Of a DNA stretch of 64,000 nucleotides, positions 55,487 through 64,000 are shown one piece after another (position 1 is the first letter of the stretch; every line of letters starts with the position of its first letter). A program made the translations under genes and the position numbers. Source of the stretch: Roseivirga sp. BDSF3-8 (GTDB lineage: Bacteria; Bacteroidota; Bacteroidia; Cytophagales; Cyclobacteriaceae); assembly GCF_041449215.1 (NCBI RefSeq), contig NZ_JBGNFV010000001.1, positions 1,525,001-1,589,000 on the forward strand, written 5' to 3'. The notes beneath the pieces were generated by a model. That model was given only the letters and a program-made list of their open reading frames with translations. It did no database searches and was not told the origin of the DNA.

Positions 55487-56542
55487 CTAGTTAGAACTAT
55501 CCAGTGTAGCTTCGGTCTTTATAGCTGAAGCTACTTCTTTTTTGTACCCTTCAATGTATTCAGAGTCATTCTTCCAAAGTGTGTAGATCAAAGCCAAGAG
55601 CTTTCTTTGTATGGCTACCTGGCCAATCATTTTGGATGGTTTTTTCTGAATGATTCTCAGGTAAGTAGATTTTAGGCTTGGGTTGAATCTACAGCTAACC
55701 ATAGCAGGGAAGTAGAGCGCATTTCTGATATAGCGGTTGCCCTTTTTAGATATTCTAGTCTTACCCTTGATAGAGCTCCCTGACTGCCTTTCTACCACAT
55801 CATACCCTGCATAGCTTACCACTTGCCTGATGCTTTTAAAATGCTCAAAACCCAGGGTTTCGGCAATAATGGTTGCAACTGTGATGAGGCCTACCCCTTT
55901 GATAGTCAAAACCTTTCTAACTTTTGCGTTAAGCTGAGGCTCATTGGCGATAAGTTTTTCAATACTCGTTTTACACACCTGTATTTGCTTATCTATAGTC
56001 TTGATCAGGCTACGGTTGCTCTTCAATATGATAGACTGTACCTCATAAGCGGCCTCCTTACTGTGTTTGATATTGTTGAGTGCTGTCTTTGTTTCCTGGA
56101 GCTGTACATAATAACGAGTCAGGTTCCTTAGTTCCAGCAATACTGGTGAAGGCGGAGCCCAGATCTTATGTTTCCTTTCCACACCAAAACGGCTAAGAAT
56201 CTTTGCATCCAAAGCATCGGTTTTAGTCTTTATGTTGAGGCTTGAAAAGTAATGCTTAGAGGTATTAGGAAGCACTACATGCACTGTCTGCTTTAGCTTA
56301 TGCAAATGATAGGCAAGGTTTTCGTAATAAACCCCTGTAGCCTCCATCAAATACACTGTTTCTACTGAGCTTTTGCATTGCTTCCGCACCCAGCGGAGCA
56401 GTTGATTAAAGCCACTTTTGTCATTCTTGAAATGCCTTGTCTCACTGAAGTGATGATCATGAGTATCTTCTAAAAAGCAGATGCATACTGCAAAGGTTGT
56501 CTGGGAGATGTCGATACCGACACATTGTTTGATGATAGTCAT
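55487..56542 (-). CDS. IS110-family transposase (DEDD recombinase)
   Basis: The 351-residue protein has the RuvC-like N-terminal domain with GIDISQTTFAVC (Asp11), VYLMEATGVYY (Glu67) and KTKTDALDAKIL (Asp109 and Asp112). This is the DEDD tetrad of IS110 transposases. The C-terminal transposase_20 domain has IKGVGLITVATIIAETLGF and SYAGYDVVERQSGSSIKGK, with serines around residues 254-257 that may include the nucleophile. Such enzymes recombine DNA guided by an element-encoded bridge RNA. The frame is complete and the length is typical, so the element may be active. Confidence 0.92.
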   Translation of the reverse strand: MTIIKQCVGIDISQTTFAVCICFLEDTHDHHFSETRHFKNDKSGFNQLLRWVRKQCKSSVETVYLMEATGVYYENLAYHLHKLKQTVHVVLPNTSKHYFSSLNIKTKTDALDAKILSRFGVERKHKIWAPPSPVLLELRNLTRYYVQLQETKTALNNIKHSKEAAYEVQSIILKSNRSLIKTIDKQIQVCKTSIEKLIANEPQLNAKVRKVLTIKGVGLITVATIIAETLGFEHFKSIRQVVSYAGYDVVERQSGSSIKGKTRISKKGNRYIRNALYFPAMVSCRFNPSLKSTYLRIIQKKPSKMIGQVAIQRKLLALIYTLWKNDSEYIEGYKKEVASAIKTEATLDSSN

Positions 56543-56544
56543 AG

Positions 56545-56750
56545 AAAAAGAGGTTAATCGTATTGACTAATTCTTCTTCGTCTATCCTTTTAGTCTTATC
56601 CTTGCTCGTTTTTCACGGCATTAAGTACTGTTCAGACTCTAAAGAAACAATGTGTACGGGCCGGTCCTTTTTTACGATATAGCATATAGCTTATCTAGCT
56701 GCCTTACGCCTCGTACACCAGGTCAATACTTCATGTTTAACACAAAATAC
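56545..56750 (-). ncRNA. Candidate IS110 bridge RNA region
   Basis: The 5' noncoding flank of the transposase gene, about 200 bp with no ORF. It contains imperfect foldbacks, among them AGCTATATGCTATATCG near 56680-56700 on the minus strand. In IS110-group elements this flank encodes the bridge RNA that pairs with target and donor DNA. In the IS1111 group it lies on the other side. The assignment rests on position alone. Confidence 0.4.
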
Positions 56751-56773
56751 AAACCCTTATTCAATACAGCACC

Positions 56774-56816
56774 TAAAATAAAAGCTGCACACGGTAAGGT
56801 GTGCAGCTTTTATTTT
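56774..56816 (-). terminator. Terminator of the proS-nfeD-floA unit
   Basis: AAAATAAAAGCTGCACAC pairs with GTGTGCAGCTTTTATTTT, a long stem with a short loop. It lies just past the floA stop. It was left intact by the IS110 insertion beyond it. Confidence 0.9.
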
Positions 56817-56832
56817 ATACTCTGAGCAATAC

Positions 56833-57810
56833 TTATTTCTTATTGCCTTTTTCTCCTCCTTTAGAGATGGATTCCCGCATGCCTGTATCAGCCTGGATAT
56901 TCTCCATCTTGTAGTAATCGAGCACGCCCATATTGCCACTACGAAATGCTTCAGCCATAGCCTTCGGTACTTCTGCTTCTGCCTCAATTACCTTAGCGCG
57001 CATCTCCTGGCTTCTGGCTTTCATTTCCTGCTCCGTAGCTACCGCCATTGCACGGCGCTCCTCGGCTTTAGCCTCAGCCACTTTCAAGTCAGCATTCGCC
57101 TGGTCTATGGATAGTTTCGCACCGATATTGGCTCCTACATCCACATCGGCAATATCAATGGAAAGAATTTCAAAAGCCGTACCGGCGTCCAGGCCACGCT
57201 GTAGCACCAACCGGGATATCTTATCCGGGTTTTCCAGTACTTCCTTGTGCGTACCGGCAGAACCAATTGAGGTCACAATGCCTTCACCTACCCTGGCCAG
57301 GATGGTATCCTCACCGGCACCCCCTACCAGGCGCTCGATATTTGCTCTTACGGTCACGCGGGCCTTGGCCACAAGCTGAATGCCATCACCAGCCACCGCA
57401 GCCACATTAGGTGTATTAATCACCTTGGGGTTAACGGAGATCTGGACAGCTTCAAATACATCACGCCCGGCAAGGTCAATGGCTGTGGCCTGCTTGAAGG
57501 TAAGGTTGATATTGGCTTTGTCTGCAGATATAAGCGCTCTGATGACATTAGGCACATTACCACCAGCCAGGTAGTGAGTCTCCAGGTCATTGGTAGTCAT
57601 ATGCAGGCCTGCCTTAGTAGCAGTAATCAGCGACTCTACTACTACCCTTGGGGGCACACGGCGGAAGCGCATACCTATCATAGAGCCAAGGCTTACCTTA
57701 ACTTTACTGAATATGGCCGTGATCCAGAGGCTTACAGGGATAAGATAAAAGAACAGGTAGATGAACAGGAGTACAACTACACCTATTCCAATGAGGGTTA
57801 ATAGGTTCAT
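56833..57810 (-). CDS. floA: Flotillin-like protein FloA
   Basis: A 325-residue scaffold of functional membrane microdomains. One N-terminal membrane segment (about 6-27) is followed by an SPFH domain with [15 protein letters not shown] and [15 protein letters not shown] glutamate/alanine-rich coiled coil comes next ([20 protein letters not shown] and onward). The end [20 protein letters not shown] is the conserved FloA C-terminus. Its start overlaps the nfeD stop by four bases. FloA with an NfeD-type partner is the standard pair in bacteria, and both form oligomers at the inner membrane. Confidence 0.93.
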   Translation of the reverse strand: MNLLTLIGIGVVVLLFIYLFFYLIPVSLWITAIFSKVKVSLGSMIGMRFRRVPPRVVVESLITATKAGLHMTTNDLETHYLAGGNVPNVIRALISADKANINLTFKQATAIDLAGRDVFEAVQISVNPKVINTPNVAAVAGDGIQLVAKARVTVRANIERLVGGAGEDTILARVGEGIVTSIGSAGTHKEVLENPDKISRLVLQRGLDAGTAFEILSIDIADVDVGANIGAKLSIDQANADLKVAEAKAEERRAMAVATEQEMKARSQEMRAKVIEAEAEVPKAMAEAFRSGNMGVLDYYKMENIQADTGMRESISKGGEKGNKK

Positions 57811-58280
57811 AAATTCTTGTTTACTGGTTCCACAAATATGGTATGGTTATCAATCATAATAACTTTAATCTTTTCGCCGCGGTCCACATAACGGCTGTGG
57901 GTACGCACTTCATACGTCTTACCGAAAAACTCCGCCGTACCGTAGGGTCGCAGGTTAGAGACCGCCTGTCCTTCCTCTCCCAGGGTGATTACAGGCTTGT
58001 TGTCTTCATTTACCCTGCTGTCATTCACATCTTTCAGCGCCAGTTTTTCCCAGGTCTTTTTCCTGAATCCGTAAATAACTGCCAGCACCACACCGGCAAG
58101 TACTACCATAAGCACCAGCGAACCCACGAGGGGCCCATAAGTCATAAACGAAAAGACAGCCGCAATGACCAGCGCACCTATGCCTCCAATCCCGGCAAAC
58201 CCCACTCCCGGCGTCAGAAAAATTTCTACCGCTACCAGGAGCAAGCCTGTAAAGATGAGTAAGGCAATGGTTATAGCCAT
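57807..58280 (-). CDS. NfeD-like membrane protein (short form)
   Basis: The 157-residue protein has four hydrophobic segments in the first 70 residues ([20 protein letters not shown] onward), including the [13 protein letters not shown] turn. A soluble OB-fold domain with [18 protein letters not shown] and [10 protein letters not shown] follows. The N-terminal ClpP-like protease domain of long NfeD is absent. Short NfeD proteins accompany flotillins and are thought to anchor or stabilise them. It is coupled to floA and lies 28 bases after proS on the same strand. Confidence 0.9.
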   Translation of the reverse strand: MAITIALLIFTGLLLVAVEIFLTPGVGFAGIGGIGALVIAAVFSFMTYGPLVGSLVLMVVLAGVVLAVIYGFRKKTWEKLALKDVNDSRVNEDNKPVITLGEEGQAVSNLRPYGTAEFFGKTYEVRTHSRYVDRGEKIKVIMIDNHTIFVEPVNKNL

Positions 58281-58308
58281 ATAAGTAGTTTAAGACTTAA
58301 AAGCCGGC

Positions 58309-59787
58309 CTAGTAGGCACGGGCAAATACTACCCTCCTGCCCGAAGGCTTGCCTGAGTAGATACAAGCTCCTTCTTCCTCCGGTGCTTCAAGAGGTATGC
58401 AGCGAATAGTGGCTTTGGTTTCTTCTTTTATTTTTTCCTCTGTCTCAGCAGAGCCGTCCCAGTGAGCCAGGATAAAGCCGCCTTTTTCATCCAGCAGAGC
58501 TTTGAACTCATCATAGGTATCTGCCTTACGGGTATTTTCCTCCCTGAAGTCAAAGGCCTTCTTATATATGTTTTGCTGGATATCTTCCATCAGCCCTTTA
58601 ACATGAGCTACAAGGTCATTTTCCAGGCTAAAAAAAGATTTCTCTTTTGTATCACGGCGGGCCACTTCTATCGTATTCTTCTCAAGATCCTTAGGTCCGA
58701 TTGCAATGCGTACTGGCACTCCCTTTTGCTCATACTCAGCAAATTTAAACCCTGGTTTATGCGTATCGCGATCATCATACTTCACAGAGAATCCGGCATC
58801 CTGCAGTTGCTTCTTCAGCTCATTCGCCTTTTCGGATATGGCAGCCGCCTGTTCTTCACTTCTGTAAATAGGCACGATCACTACCTGTATAGGGGCTAGC
58901 TTTGGAGGTAACACCAGACCATCATCATCAGAATGTGCCATGATGAGAGCTCCCATAAGCCGCGTACTGACTCCCCATGAAGTTCCCCACACATGCTCCA
59001 GTCCGCCGTCTTTAGTGGCGAACTTAACATCGAATGCTTTAGCAAAATTCTGTCCAAGGAAATGGGAGGTACCCGCCTGCAGTGCTTTGCCGTCCTGCAT
59101 AAGCGCCTCAATGCAATACGTATCCAGGGCACCGGCAAAGCGTTCGCTTTCCGTTTTCACTCCGCGCAATACAGGCATGGCCATGAACTCCTCTGCAAAC
59201 GTAGCATATACGTTCATCATCTTAACAGTCTCTTCTATAGCTTCTTCCTTGGTGGCGTGTGCCGTATGCCCCTCTTGCCACAGAAACTCAGCCGTACGCA
59301 GAAATAAGCGGGTGCGCATCTCCCAGCGAACCACGTTGGCCCATTGGTTCACAAGCAAAGGCAGGTCACGGTAAGACTGAATCCAGTTTTTGTAGGTGCT
59401 CCAGATGACCGTTTCAGAGGTAGGCCTGACAATAAGCTCTTCTTCGAGCTTCGCGTCCGGGTCCACAATTACTCCGCTGCCATCCTCGGCGTTTTTCAGC
59501 CGGTAGTGTGTAACCACAGCGCACTCCTTCGCAAAGCCTTTGACGTGGTCTGCCTCACGGCTCAGATAAGATTTAGGAATAAACAGTGGGAAATAGGCAT
59601 TGGTGTGCCCTGTATCTTTAAACATCTTGTCGAGAGAAGCCTGCATTTTTTCCCAGATAGAAAATCCGTAGGGCTTGATAACCATACAGCCACGCACCGC
59701 AGAGCTCTCTGCCAGGTCCGCCTTCTTTACCAGTTCATTGTACCAGGCAGAATAATCTTCACTCCTCTTTGTAATTCCCTTACTCAT
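58309..59787 (-). CDS. proS: Prolyl-tRNA synthetase (archaeal/eukaryal-like type)
   Basis: A 492-residue class II synthetase charging tRNA-Pro. Motif 2 lies in [20 protein letters not shown], with [15 protein letters not shown] just before it and [12 protein letters not shown] just after. The anticodon-binding domain and a C-terminal zinc-like domain follow, ending [10 protein letters not shown] with a terminal Tyr. There is no inserted editing domain as in E. coli ProS, so this is the short type found in Bacteroidota. It heads the proS-nfeD-floA set and has a consensus -7 box upstream. Confidence 0.95.
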   Translation of the reverse strand: MSKGITKRSEDYSAWYNELVKKADLAESSAVRGCMVIKPYGFSIWEKMQASLDKMFKDTGHTNAYFPLFIPKSYLSREADHVKGFAKECAVVTHYRLKNAEDGSGVIVDPDAKLEEELIVRPTSETVIWSTYKNWIQSYRDLPLLVNQWANVVRWEMRTRLFLRTAEFLWQEGHTAHATKEEAIEETVKMMNVYATFAEEFMAMPVLRGVKTESERFAGALDTYCIEALMQDGKALQAGTSHFLGQNFAKAFDVKFATKDGGLEHVWGTSWGVSTRLMGALIMAHSDDDGLVLPPKLAPIQVVIVPIYRSEEQAAAISEKANELKKQLQDAGFSVKYDDRDTHKPGFKFAEYEQKGVPVRIAIGPKDLEKNTIEVARRDTKEKSFFSLENDLVAHVKGLMEDIQQNIYKKAFDFREENTRKADTYDEFKALLDEKGGFILAHWDGSAETEEKIKEETKATIRCIPLEAPEEEGACIYSGKPSGRRVVFARAY

Positions 59788-59847
59788 CTATCGAAAAACC
59801 GTTTCTTTGGTATGAAATTTGTTGCTATAAAGATAGAAAAACCATGA

Positions 59848-59855
59848 CAAATATA
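59848..59855 (-). promoter_or_regulatory. -7 element for proS
   Basis: On the minus strand this reads TATATTTG, a perfect TAnnTTTG. It would give a leader of about 50 bases. The -33 box is a weak ATTG at 18 bases. Confidence 0.5.
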
Positions 59856-59951
59856 AGTTTTTGTCGGGTTTCTCAATCTATTTACATAGATACACGTTAG
59901 TTTTATAGTAAATAGAAGCTTATTTTATATGCTTAGAATACCTCTACCGAT

Positions 59952-61283
59952 ATGAAAGCCCTTAACATAATTAAATTCTCTCTAATACTGGCTTCGCCGC
60001 TGACATTGTTCAGTTGCGCCGGGGATCAATATGCCCGGCAAAGCTCGGACGATTTGTATTTCAGCAGAAGCGACAGAAAAGTTTACGATCAATATGAGGA
60101 AGAATATGCCTCATCATCTGTAGGTTACTCAGAAGACTACGCAGCTAACCGTGAAACGGACCTGGATTACGGGGACGAAGAATACACGGCGCGTGACGTG
60201 AATCCTGAGTACATAGCCAAGTACAGAAAACAAGGCGAGGACAACCTCAGACAGGAAGAGCAAGCTTCTGACGAAGATATATACTTTGAGGAAGAGTATG
60301 ACCAGCAGAACACCACCTATAGTAACTATACCGGTGGCAATGCATACTCACAGCCAAATAACTGGCGTAACAATGGCGCCTGGCAAAACAACCCCTACTA
60401 TGCCGGATACAATCGCTATCCCGGCTGGAACCCTAGCTTTAACAGTGGCTGGAATTTCGGCATGCATAGCGGATGGGGCCCATACGGAAGTAACTTCGGA
60501 TGGTCTATAGGATACAACTGGGGTAACCCCTACGGTTTTAATGACCCTTGGATGAACCCTTATTATAGCCGCTTCGGATGGAATGACCCCTGGATGAATC
60601 CATACCGTGGCCGTTGGGGCGGATGGGGATATGACCCTTTCTTCAACTCATATTATCCTGTAGCCTACCGTCCTTACTATCCTACCCGCCAGGTAGTGAT
60701 CGTGAGGCCTTCAGAGCCTGGATTGAGCGGAAACGTACGCAGAGTTGACGGATACAGAGGCTCACGTAGTAATACAATGGGCGTATCTAAAGAAAATACA
60801 AGGACCAATCGCAGGATCAATCCTGAGCCTTCTTCAGTGGATAATTCCAACGAAAACAGGATAGTAACTCCTGATCGTTATCAATATAGCAGAGAAAGAG
60901 GCGAGGAAAGCCCTAGGAGCCGTAGCCGTTCATCAGAGATGAATCGCAGCAACAACCGCTCTAACCGCGCTGTATCGCCCAATAATAACTCTAATAGAAG
61001 CAATACTTATCAGCGTAGCCGGAATAACCGAAGTAATAGCGGTACCTACCAGCGTAGACGCTCGAATAGTAACAGCAGCGGTGGTGGAAGTGGAACTTAC
61101 CAGCGCAGCAGAAACCGCAGCAGCAGCGGCGGAGGTGGAGGCTCTACATTTAGCTCACCTAACAGAAGCTCATCCGGTAGCGGAAGCTACACCCCAAGCC
61201 GCTCAAGAAGCAGCAGTGGCAGTAGCGGATCTTCCGGTGGCAGCCGCTCACGCAGCAGAAGAGGCGGAGGAGGAGGGGAATAA
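59952..61283 (+). CDS. Low-complexity lipoprotein rich in Asn/Gly/Trp/Tyr and Arg/Ser
   Basis: The 443-residue protein opens with a lipoprotein signal (MKALNIIKFSLILASPLTLF then SC, Cys22). An acidic Tyr/Glu/Asp segment follows to about residue 120. Residues 125-245 are Asn, Gly, Trp, Tyr and Pro-rich with near repeats such as NDPWMNPYYSRFGW. The last 160 residues are almost only Arg, Ser, Gly and Asn, with the repeated unit GTYQRSRNRSS, and the end is RRGGGGGE. No known domain is seen. The composition suggests an extended, perhaps surface-attached or matrix protein with a basic tail. The next gene lies 63 bases downstream on the same strand. Many shadow frames occur in the repeats. Confidence 0.75.
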   Translation: MKALNIIKFSLILASPLTLFSCAGDQYARQSSDDLYFSRSDRKVYDQYEEEYASSSVGYSEDYAANRETDLDYGDEEYTARDVNPEYIAKYRKQGEDNLRQEEQASDEDIYFEEEYDQQNTTYSNYTGGNAYSQPNNWRNNGAWQNNPYYAGYNRYPGWNPSFNSGWNFGMHSGWGPYGSNFGWSIGYNWGNPYGFNDPWMNPYYSRFGWNDPWMNPYRGRWGGWGYDPFFNSYYPVAYRPYYPTRQVVIVRPSEPGLSGNVRRVDGYRGSRSNTMGVSKENTRTNRRINPEPSSVDNSNENRIVTPDRYQYSRERGEESPRSRSRSSEMNRSNNRSNRAVSPNNNSNRSNTYQRSRNNRSNSGTYQRRRSNSNSSGGGSGTYQRSRNRSSSGGGGGSTFSSPNRSSSGSGSYTPSRSRSSSGSSGSSGGSRSRSRRGGGGGE

Positions 61284-61346
61284 CCTTCCTCCCCCTCCCT
61301 TTCACGTCGGTAATTCCCTTTTCCTATTTGCCTTAATTTTTTTGAA

Positions 61347-62807
61347 ATGAAGAATATTAAAAAGCTTATGATCATAAGCCTGGGAGTCCTTTGCCCGGTG
61401 CTGGGCATGGCCCAGGATGTGATCGATAATGCCTTGACATTTAGCAATACCAGTTCATGGGGTACGGCCCGTTCGAGAGGCCTTGGAGGAGTAGGTTATT
61501 CATTTGGAGGCGATATCAGCACCATAAACCTAAACCCTGCAGGCCTGGGCTTCTATAACCGCAGCGACTTCAGTATCACTCCTGCGGTGGATTTCCTTGA
61601 TACAGATGCCAATTATCTTAACAACTCTTCTAATGCAAACCTGAGCCGGTTCAATATCGGTAACATTGGCGTGGCGATTAACAGTGCAGACCTGGGAAAT
61701 GGCTGGTACTCTGGCACGTTTGGATTTAGCGTGGATCGCATCAATAATTTTAGCCGGGATATTGCTTACAGCGGCCTTAATCCGGAAGATAGCTTTGTGG
61801 AATACGCCTACTTCGGTGCCCTGGATGGCGAGGATAGCTACCTGATAGATCTGGCATTTGATACGTTTATACTTGAAACCGTTACCAATAGTAACGGCGA
61901 CCAGGTGGACACAACTTACATTGCACCTCCCACAGAAGAATTTCCTGTACAACAGTCCGAATACATTGAAAGACGCGGCGGGCAGTATCGCTATTCACTA
62001 GCCTACGGAGCTAACTATGAGGACAAATTATATGTAGGTTTAAGCGTAGGCTTTCACTCAATAGACTATGAGCAGCTACGTACCTACTCAGAAATACATA
62101 CTGAAACAGAGCTGGATCAACTCACGCTTACTGAGTATCTGGACATTCGCGGTTCAGGAGTTGACTTCTCAGCAGGCATTATTTACCGCCCGATAGAGTC
62201 GCTAACCATTGGGGTAAGGGGTAAAACACCTACATGGTATACTATCGAAGAAAACTTTGAAACGACTCTAATCGCTGACTTCCTTTTCCCAACGCAGGAG
62301 TCGTTTGACCAAACTTACCTTTTTAACCCCTATGAATACAATCTGCGTACTCCAGCGGAGATTGGTGGTGGTGTAACGTATTTCTTCGGTAACTATGGCT
62401 TTTTATCAGTAGATGCTGATTATAAAAACTATTCATCCATAAACCTTTCAGGAGCAGGGGCCGATCCTTTCAGATTTGAAAATGAAGAAATAGACCTGAT
62501 CGCACAGAATGCACTGAATATCAGAGCTGGGGGTGAAGTAAGGTTAGACCCGTTCCGTATCCGGCTTGGATATGCCCACTACGGAGACCCTACTGAGGGA
62601 GTGGATGACCTGGACCGTTCACGTACTGAGTTTAGCGGAGGGGTAGGCTTCAGGGCAGAAACATTTTATGTTGACTTTGCTCTGACTCAAACCAATTATA
62701 ACTCGGCCATAACTCCTTATCCTTTACCTGAAACGCTGAGTAATAACTTTGCTACTTTTGAAAACAAGCGCCTTACAGCTTCAATTACCGCAGGTTTTAC
62801 TTTCTAA
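61347..62807 (+). CDS. OmpP1/FadL/TodX-like outer-membrane protein
   Basis: The 486-residue protein has a signal peptide to about residue 22 (MKNIKKLMIISLGVLCPVLG) and an N-terminal ALTFSNTSSWGTARSRGLGG plug-type segment. STINLNPAGLGFYNRSDFSI is the typical Asn-Pro-Ala-Gly signature. Alternating strands lead to a C-terminus ending TASITAGFTF with a terminal Phe. FadL-type barrels bring hydrophobic compounds such as long-chain fatty acids across the outer membrane. The gene is a likely partner of the lipoprotein before it. Its stop overlaps the converging aroK stop by four bases. Confidence 0.85.
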   Translation: MKNIKKLMIISLGVLCPVLGMAQDVIDNALTFSNTSSWGTARSRGLGGVGYSFGGDISTINLNPAGLGFYNRSDFSITPAVDFLDTDANYLNNSSNANLSRFNIGNIGVAINSADLGNGWYSGTFGFSVDRINNFSRDIAYSGLNPEDSFVEYAYFGALDGEDSYLIDLAFDTFILETVTNSNGDQVDTTYIAPPTEEFPVQQSEYIERRGGQYRYSLAYGANYEDKLYVGLSVGFHSIDYEQLRTYSEIHTETELDQLTLTEYLDIRGSGVDFSAGIIYRPIESLTIGVRGKTPTWYTIEENFETTLIADFLFPTQESFDQTYLFNPYEYNLRTPAEIGGGVTYFFGNYGFLSVDADYKNYSSINLSGAGADPFRFENEEIDLIAQNALNIRAGGEVRLDPFRIRLGYAHYGDPTEGVDDLDRSRTEFSGGVGFRAETFYVDFALTQTNYNSAITPYPLPETLSNNFATFENKRLTASITAGFTF

Positions 62808-63325
62808 AAACTTCTGAGAATTTCCTCAGCCACCATTTCAGGGCTTTTACCGGTGGCAGCTATGATATGCCGGGCTCTCTCGTAGTAGGGAACCCGGTTT
62901 TTTAATTTATCTGAAAGAAGCTTAATAAGCTCTTCCCCACTATGTTCTTTAAGTAAAGGCCGCTTCTCCTTCCCTTCTTTTTCCAGACGCTTGAAAATCT
63001 CAGCAGGATCTACCTCAATGTAGATAATGGCACCGCTCGTCTGCATTACTTCTATATTATTATAAAAGCAGGGGGTGCCTCCTCCACAAGCAATAACGGA
63101 AGTAGGATATCGTACGACTACCTGCCTGAGCACTTCGGCTTCTTTCCTTCGAAAATAGTCCTCCCCTTTTTCACTAAAAATTTGAGTGACGTGCATTCCG
63201 CATGCGGCCTCTATCTGGTCGTCAAGGTCTATAAAATCAATTCCCCATTCCCGGGAAATAAGTTTACCGGTGGTGGATTTTCCACTACCAGGCATGCCGG
63301 TCAGAAAGGTTCGCCTAGGGTTCAT
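62804..63325 (-). CDS. aroK: Shikimate kinase
   Basis: A 173-residue kinase that phosphorylates shikimate in aromatic amino acid synthesis. The P-loop is MPGSGKSTTGKLIS, the shikimate-binding DLDDQIE and CGGGTPCFYN follow, and RPLLKEHSGEE carries the lid region. The length is normal. It starts one base after the stop of the ABC permease gene, a tight junction on the minus strand, and converges on the OmpP1-like gene. Confidence 0.93.
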   Translation of the reverse strand: MNPRRTFLTGMPGSGKSTTGKLISREWGIDFIDLDDQIEAACGMHVTQIFSEKGEDYFRRKEAEVLRQVVVRYPTSVIACGGGTPCFYNNIEVMQTSGAIIYIEVDPAEIFKRLEKEGKEKRPLLKEHSGEELIKLLSDKLKNRVPYYERARHIIAATGKSPEMVAEEILRSF

Positions 63326-63326
63326 A

Positions 63327-64000
63327 TCAGCTTAGTCTTACCCGGGGATCTAGCAGGGCATATACAATATCCACGAAAATGTTAATGACCACAAAGACGA
63401 GAGCGATGAATAATACAGCTCCCATAACTACAGGAAAATCAAGGCTCTGGACAGCACTGATAGTTACGTAACCGAGGCCTTTCCAGTCGAAGATATATTC
63501 AACGAAGAAGGCACCCGCCATAAGGGAGGCCAGCCAGCCGGATACGGCTGTAATCACAGGGTTTAGTGCATTTTTGAGGGCGTGTTTGGTAACCACCTTA
63601 TAAAAGCGAAGCCCTTTAGCCTGAGCGGTACGTATGTAATCCTGGCTCAACACCTCCAGCATGGAGCTTCGGGTGAGTTGTACTATTATCGACAATGGCC
63701 TGATACCAAGGGTAAATGCAGGCAAGATGAGGTTTTCCAGATGTAGCTCCCTGCCATAAATAGCATCATTCACCCATAATTGTCCGGTTAGGTTCAGGCC
63801 GGTATAGTCCGCGAGATAGTAACCAAAAATCATGGCAATGATAATAGCACTCACAAAGGAAGGCACCGAGATACCTAGCACCGATGTTGAAACCAGAAAA
63901 TGATCCCAGAAGGAGTTTTGGTAAAGGGCAGAAATAAGCCCGAACATAACCCCTAATGCGGTGGCAAGTACCATAGCCGCAATGGCAAGCCAAAGCGTAG
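63327..64000 (-). CDS. Peptide/nickel-type ABC permease (DppB/OppB-like), 5' end outside the window
   Basis: The frame runs off the window end, so only the C-terminal 224 or so codons are seen. TLWLAIAAMVLATALGVMFG marks the first helix in the segment, and SVPSFVSAIIIAMIFGY the next. The coupling loop is LTRSSMLEVLSQDYIRTAQA-like, the EAA-type region of BPD permeases. WLASLMAGAFFVEYIFDWKGLG and DPRVRLS at the end are typical of OppB/DppB. The partner DppC and ATPases should lie beyond or elsewhere. It is adjacent to aroK with no gap. Confidence 0.9.
   Translation of the reverse strand, partial: TLWLAIAAMVLATALGVMFGLISALYQNSFWDHFLVSTSVLGISVPSFVSAIIIAMIFGYYLADYTGLNLTGQLWVNDAIYGRELHLENLILPAFTLGIRPLSIIVQLTRSSMLEVLSQDYIRTAQAKGLRFYKVVTKHALKNALNPVITAVSGWLASLMAGAFFVEYIFDWKGLGYVTISAVQSLDFPVVMGAVLFIALVFVVINIFVDIVYALLDPRVRLS

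Larger units (their letters stand above)
55400..56770 (-). mobile_element. IS110-family insertion sequence
   Basis: A DEDD transposase gene with about 90 bp of noncoding sequence on its 3' side and about 230 bp on its 5' side, lying between the WG-repeat gene and the floA terminator. IS110 elements lack obvious inverted repeats, so the limits given are estimates and the true ends need a second copy for comparison. The transposase is intact and the insertion disrupts no recognisable gene. Confidence 0.7.

Noticed and set aside
61081-61350. Alanine/glutamate-rich 89-codon frame inside the low-complexity lipoprotein gene.
   Set aside because: It is the out-of-frame reading of Ser/Arg/Gly repeats; composition is entirely explained by the real frame.

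Overview
The window reads as a chromosomal segment of a Bacteroidota bacterium, most likely a free-living or marine Cytophagales relative of Fulvivirga, Roseivirga or Marivirga. The signs are a GldH gliding lipoprotein gene, DUF4249 lipoproteins beside a TonB-dependent receptor with an STN domain, PP2C-tailed 'Reg_prop' sensors, WG-repeat and OmpP1/FadL outer-envelope proteins, a detached atpD-atpC pair, and promoters of the Bacteroidota type (TAnnTTTG at -7, with TTTG at -33 before atpD). The genus is an inference; no rRNA gene is present. I saw no tRNA gene, CRISPR array or prophage.

Layout. 1-5.3 kb (+): tail of an aminotransferase, a PfkB-family heptose-phosphate kinase, a TrkH potassium channel subunit and an ABC-2 exporter pair. 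5.3-5.5 kb: a 197-bp palindromic MITE-like element. 5.5-13 kb (-): receptor, two DUF4249 lipoproteins and an MG2-type protein, apparently one operon. 13.2-16.4 kb (+): an orphan histidine kinase, then atpD-atpC. 16.5-21.4 kb (-): small membrane protein, IS200-type insertion, lipoprotein, RluA-type pseudouridine synthase, prfC, tonB. 21.6-25 kb: dnaK with a candidate sigma-54 promoter, facing a CoA-transferase.

25.1-31.7 kb (-) is the most unusual part: a natural-product operon whose assembly line has collapsed. In transcription order it holds a NusG-like specialised antiterminator, the first third of an adenylation domain, a decayed stretch that still carries a recognisable A7-A8 adenylation remnant, an fkbH pseudogene with an in-frame TAG, and then three intact genes: a cyclic-peptide-type ABC exporter, a type II thioesterase and a CmlA-like metallo-beta-lactamase-fold hydroxylase. 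A gene-free stretch of about 940 bp precedes it.

32.7-49.4 kb is mostly housekeeping: manC and kdsD (nucleotide-sugar and KDO supply), recQ, purD, ricT-gldH, a 1332-residue helicase, a helix-hairpin-helix protein, a sodium symporter with its MetS-like small subunit, and hemA. Between hemA and the next gene sits a tiny unit made of a 19-codon ORF followed directly by a strong terminator. 49.8-55.4 kb (+): a beta-propeller/PP2C signalling protein and a WG-repeat protein. 55.4-56.8 kb: an IS110-family insertion with a probable bridge-RNA region. 56.8-64 kb: proS-nfeD-floA (-), a low-complexity lipoprotein and an OmpP1-like protein (+), then aroK and the 5'-truncated end of a peptide-type ABC permease (-).
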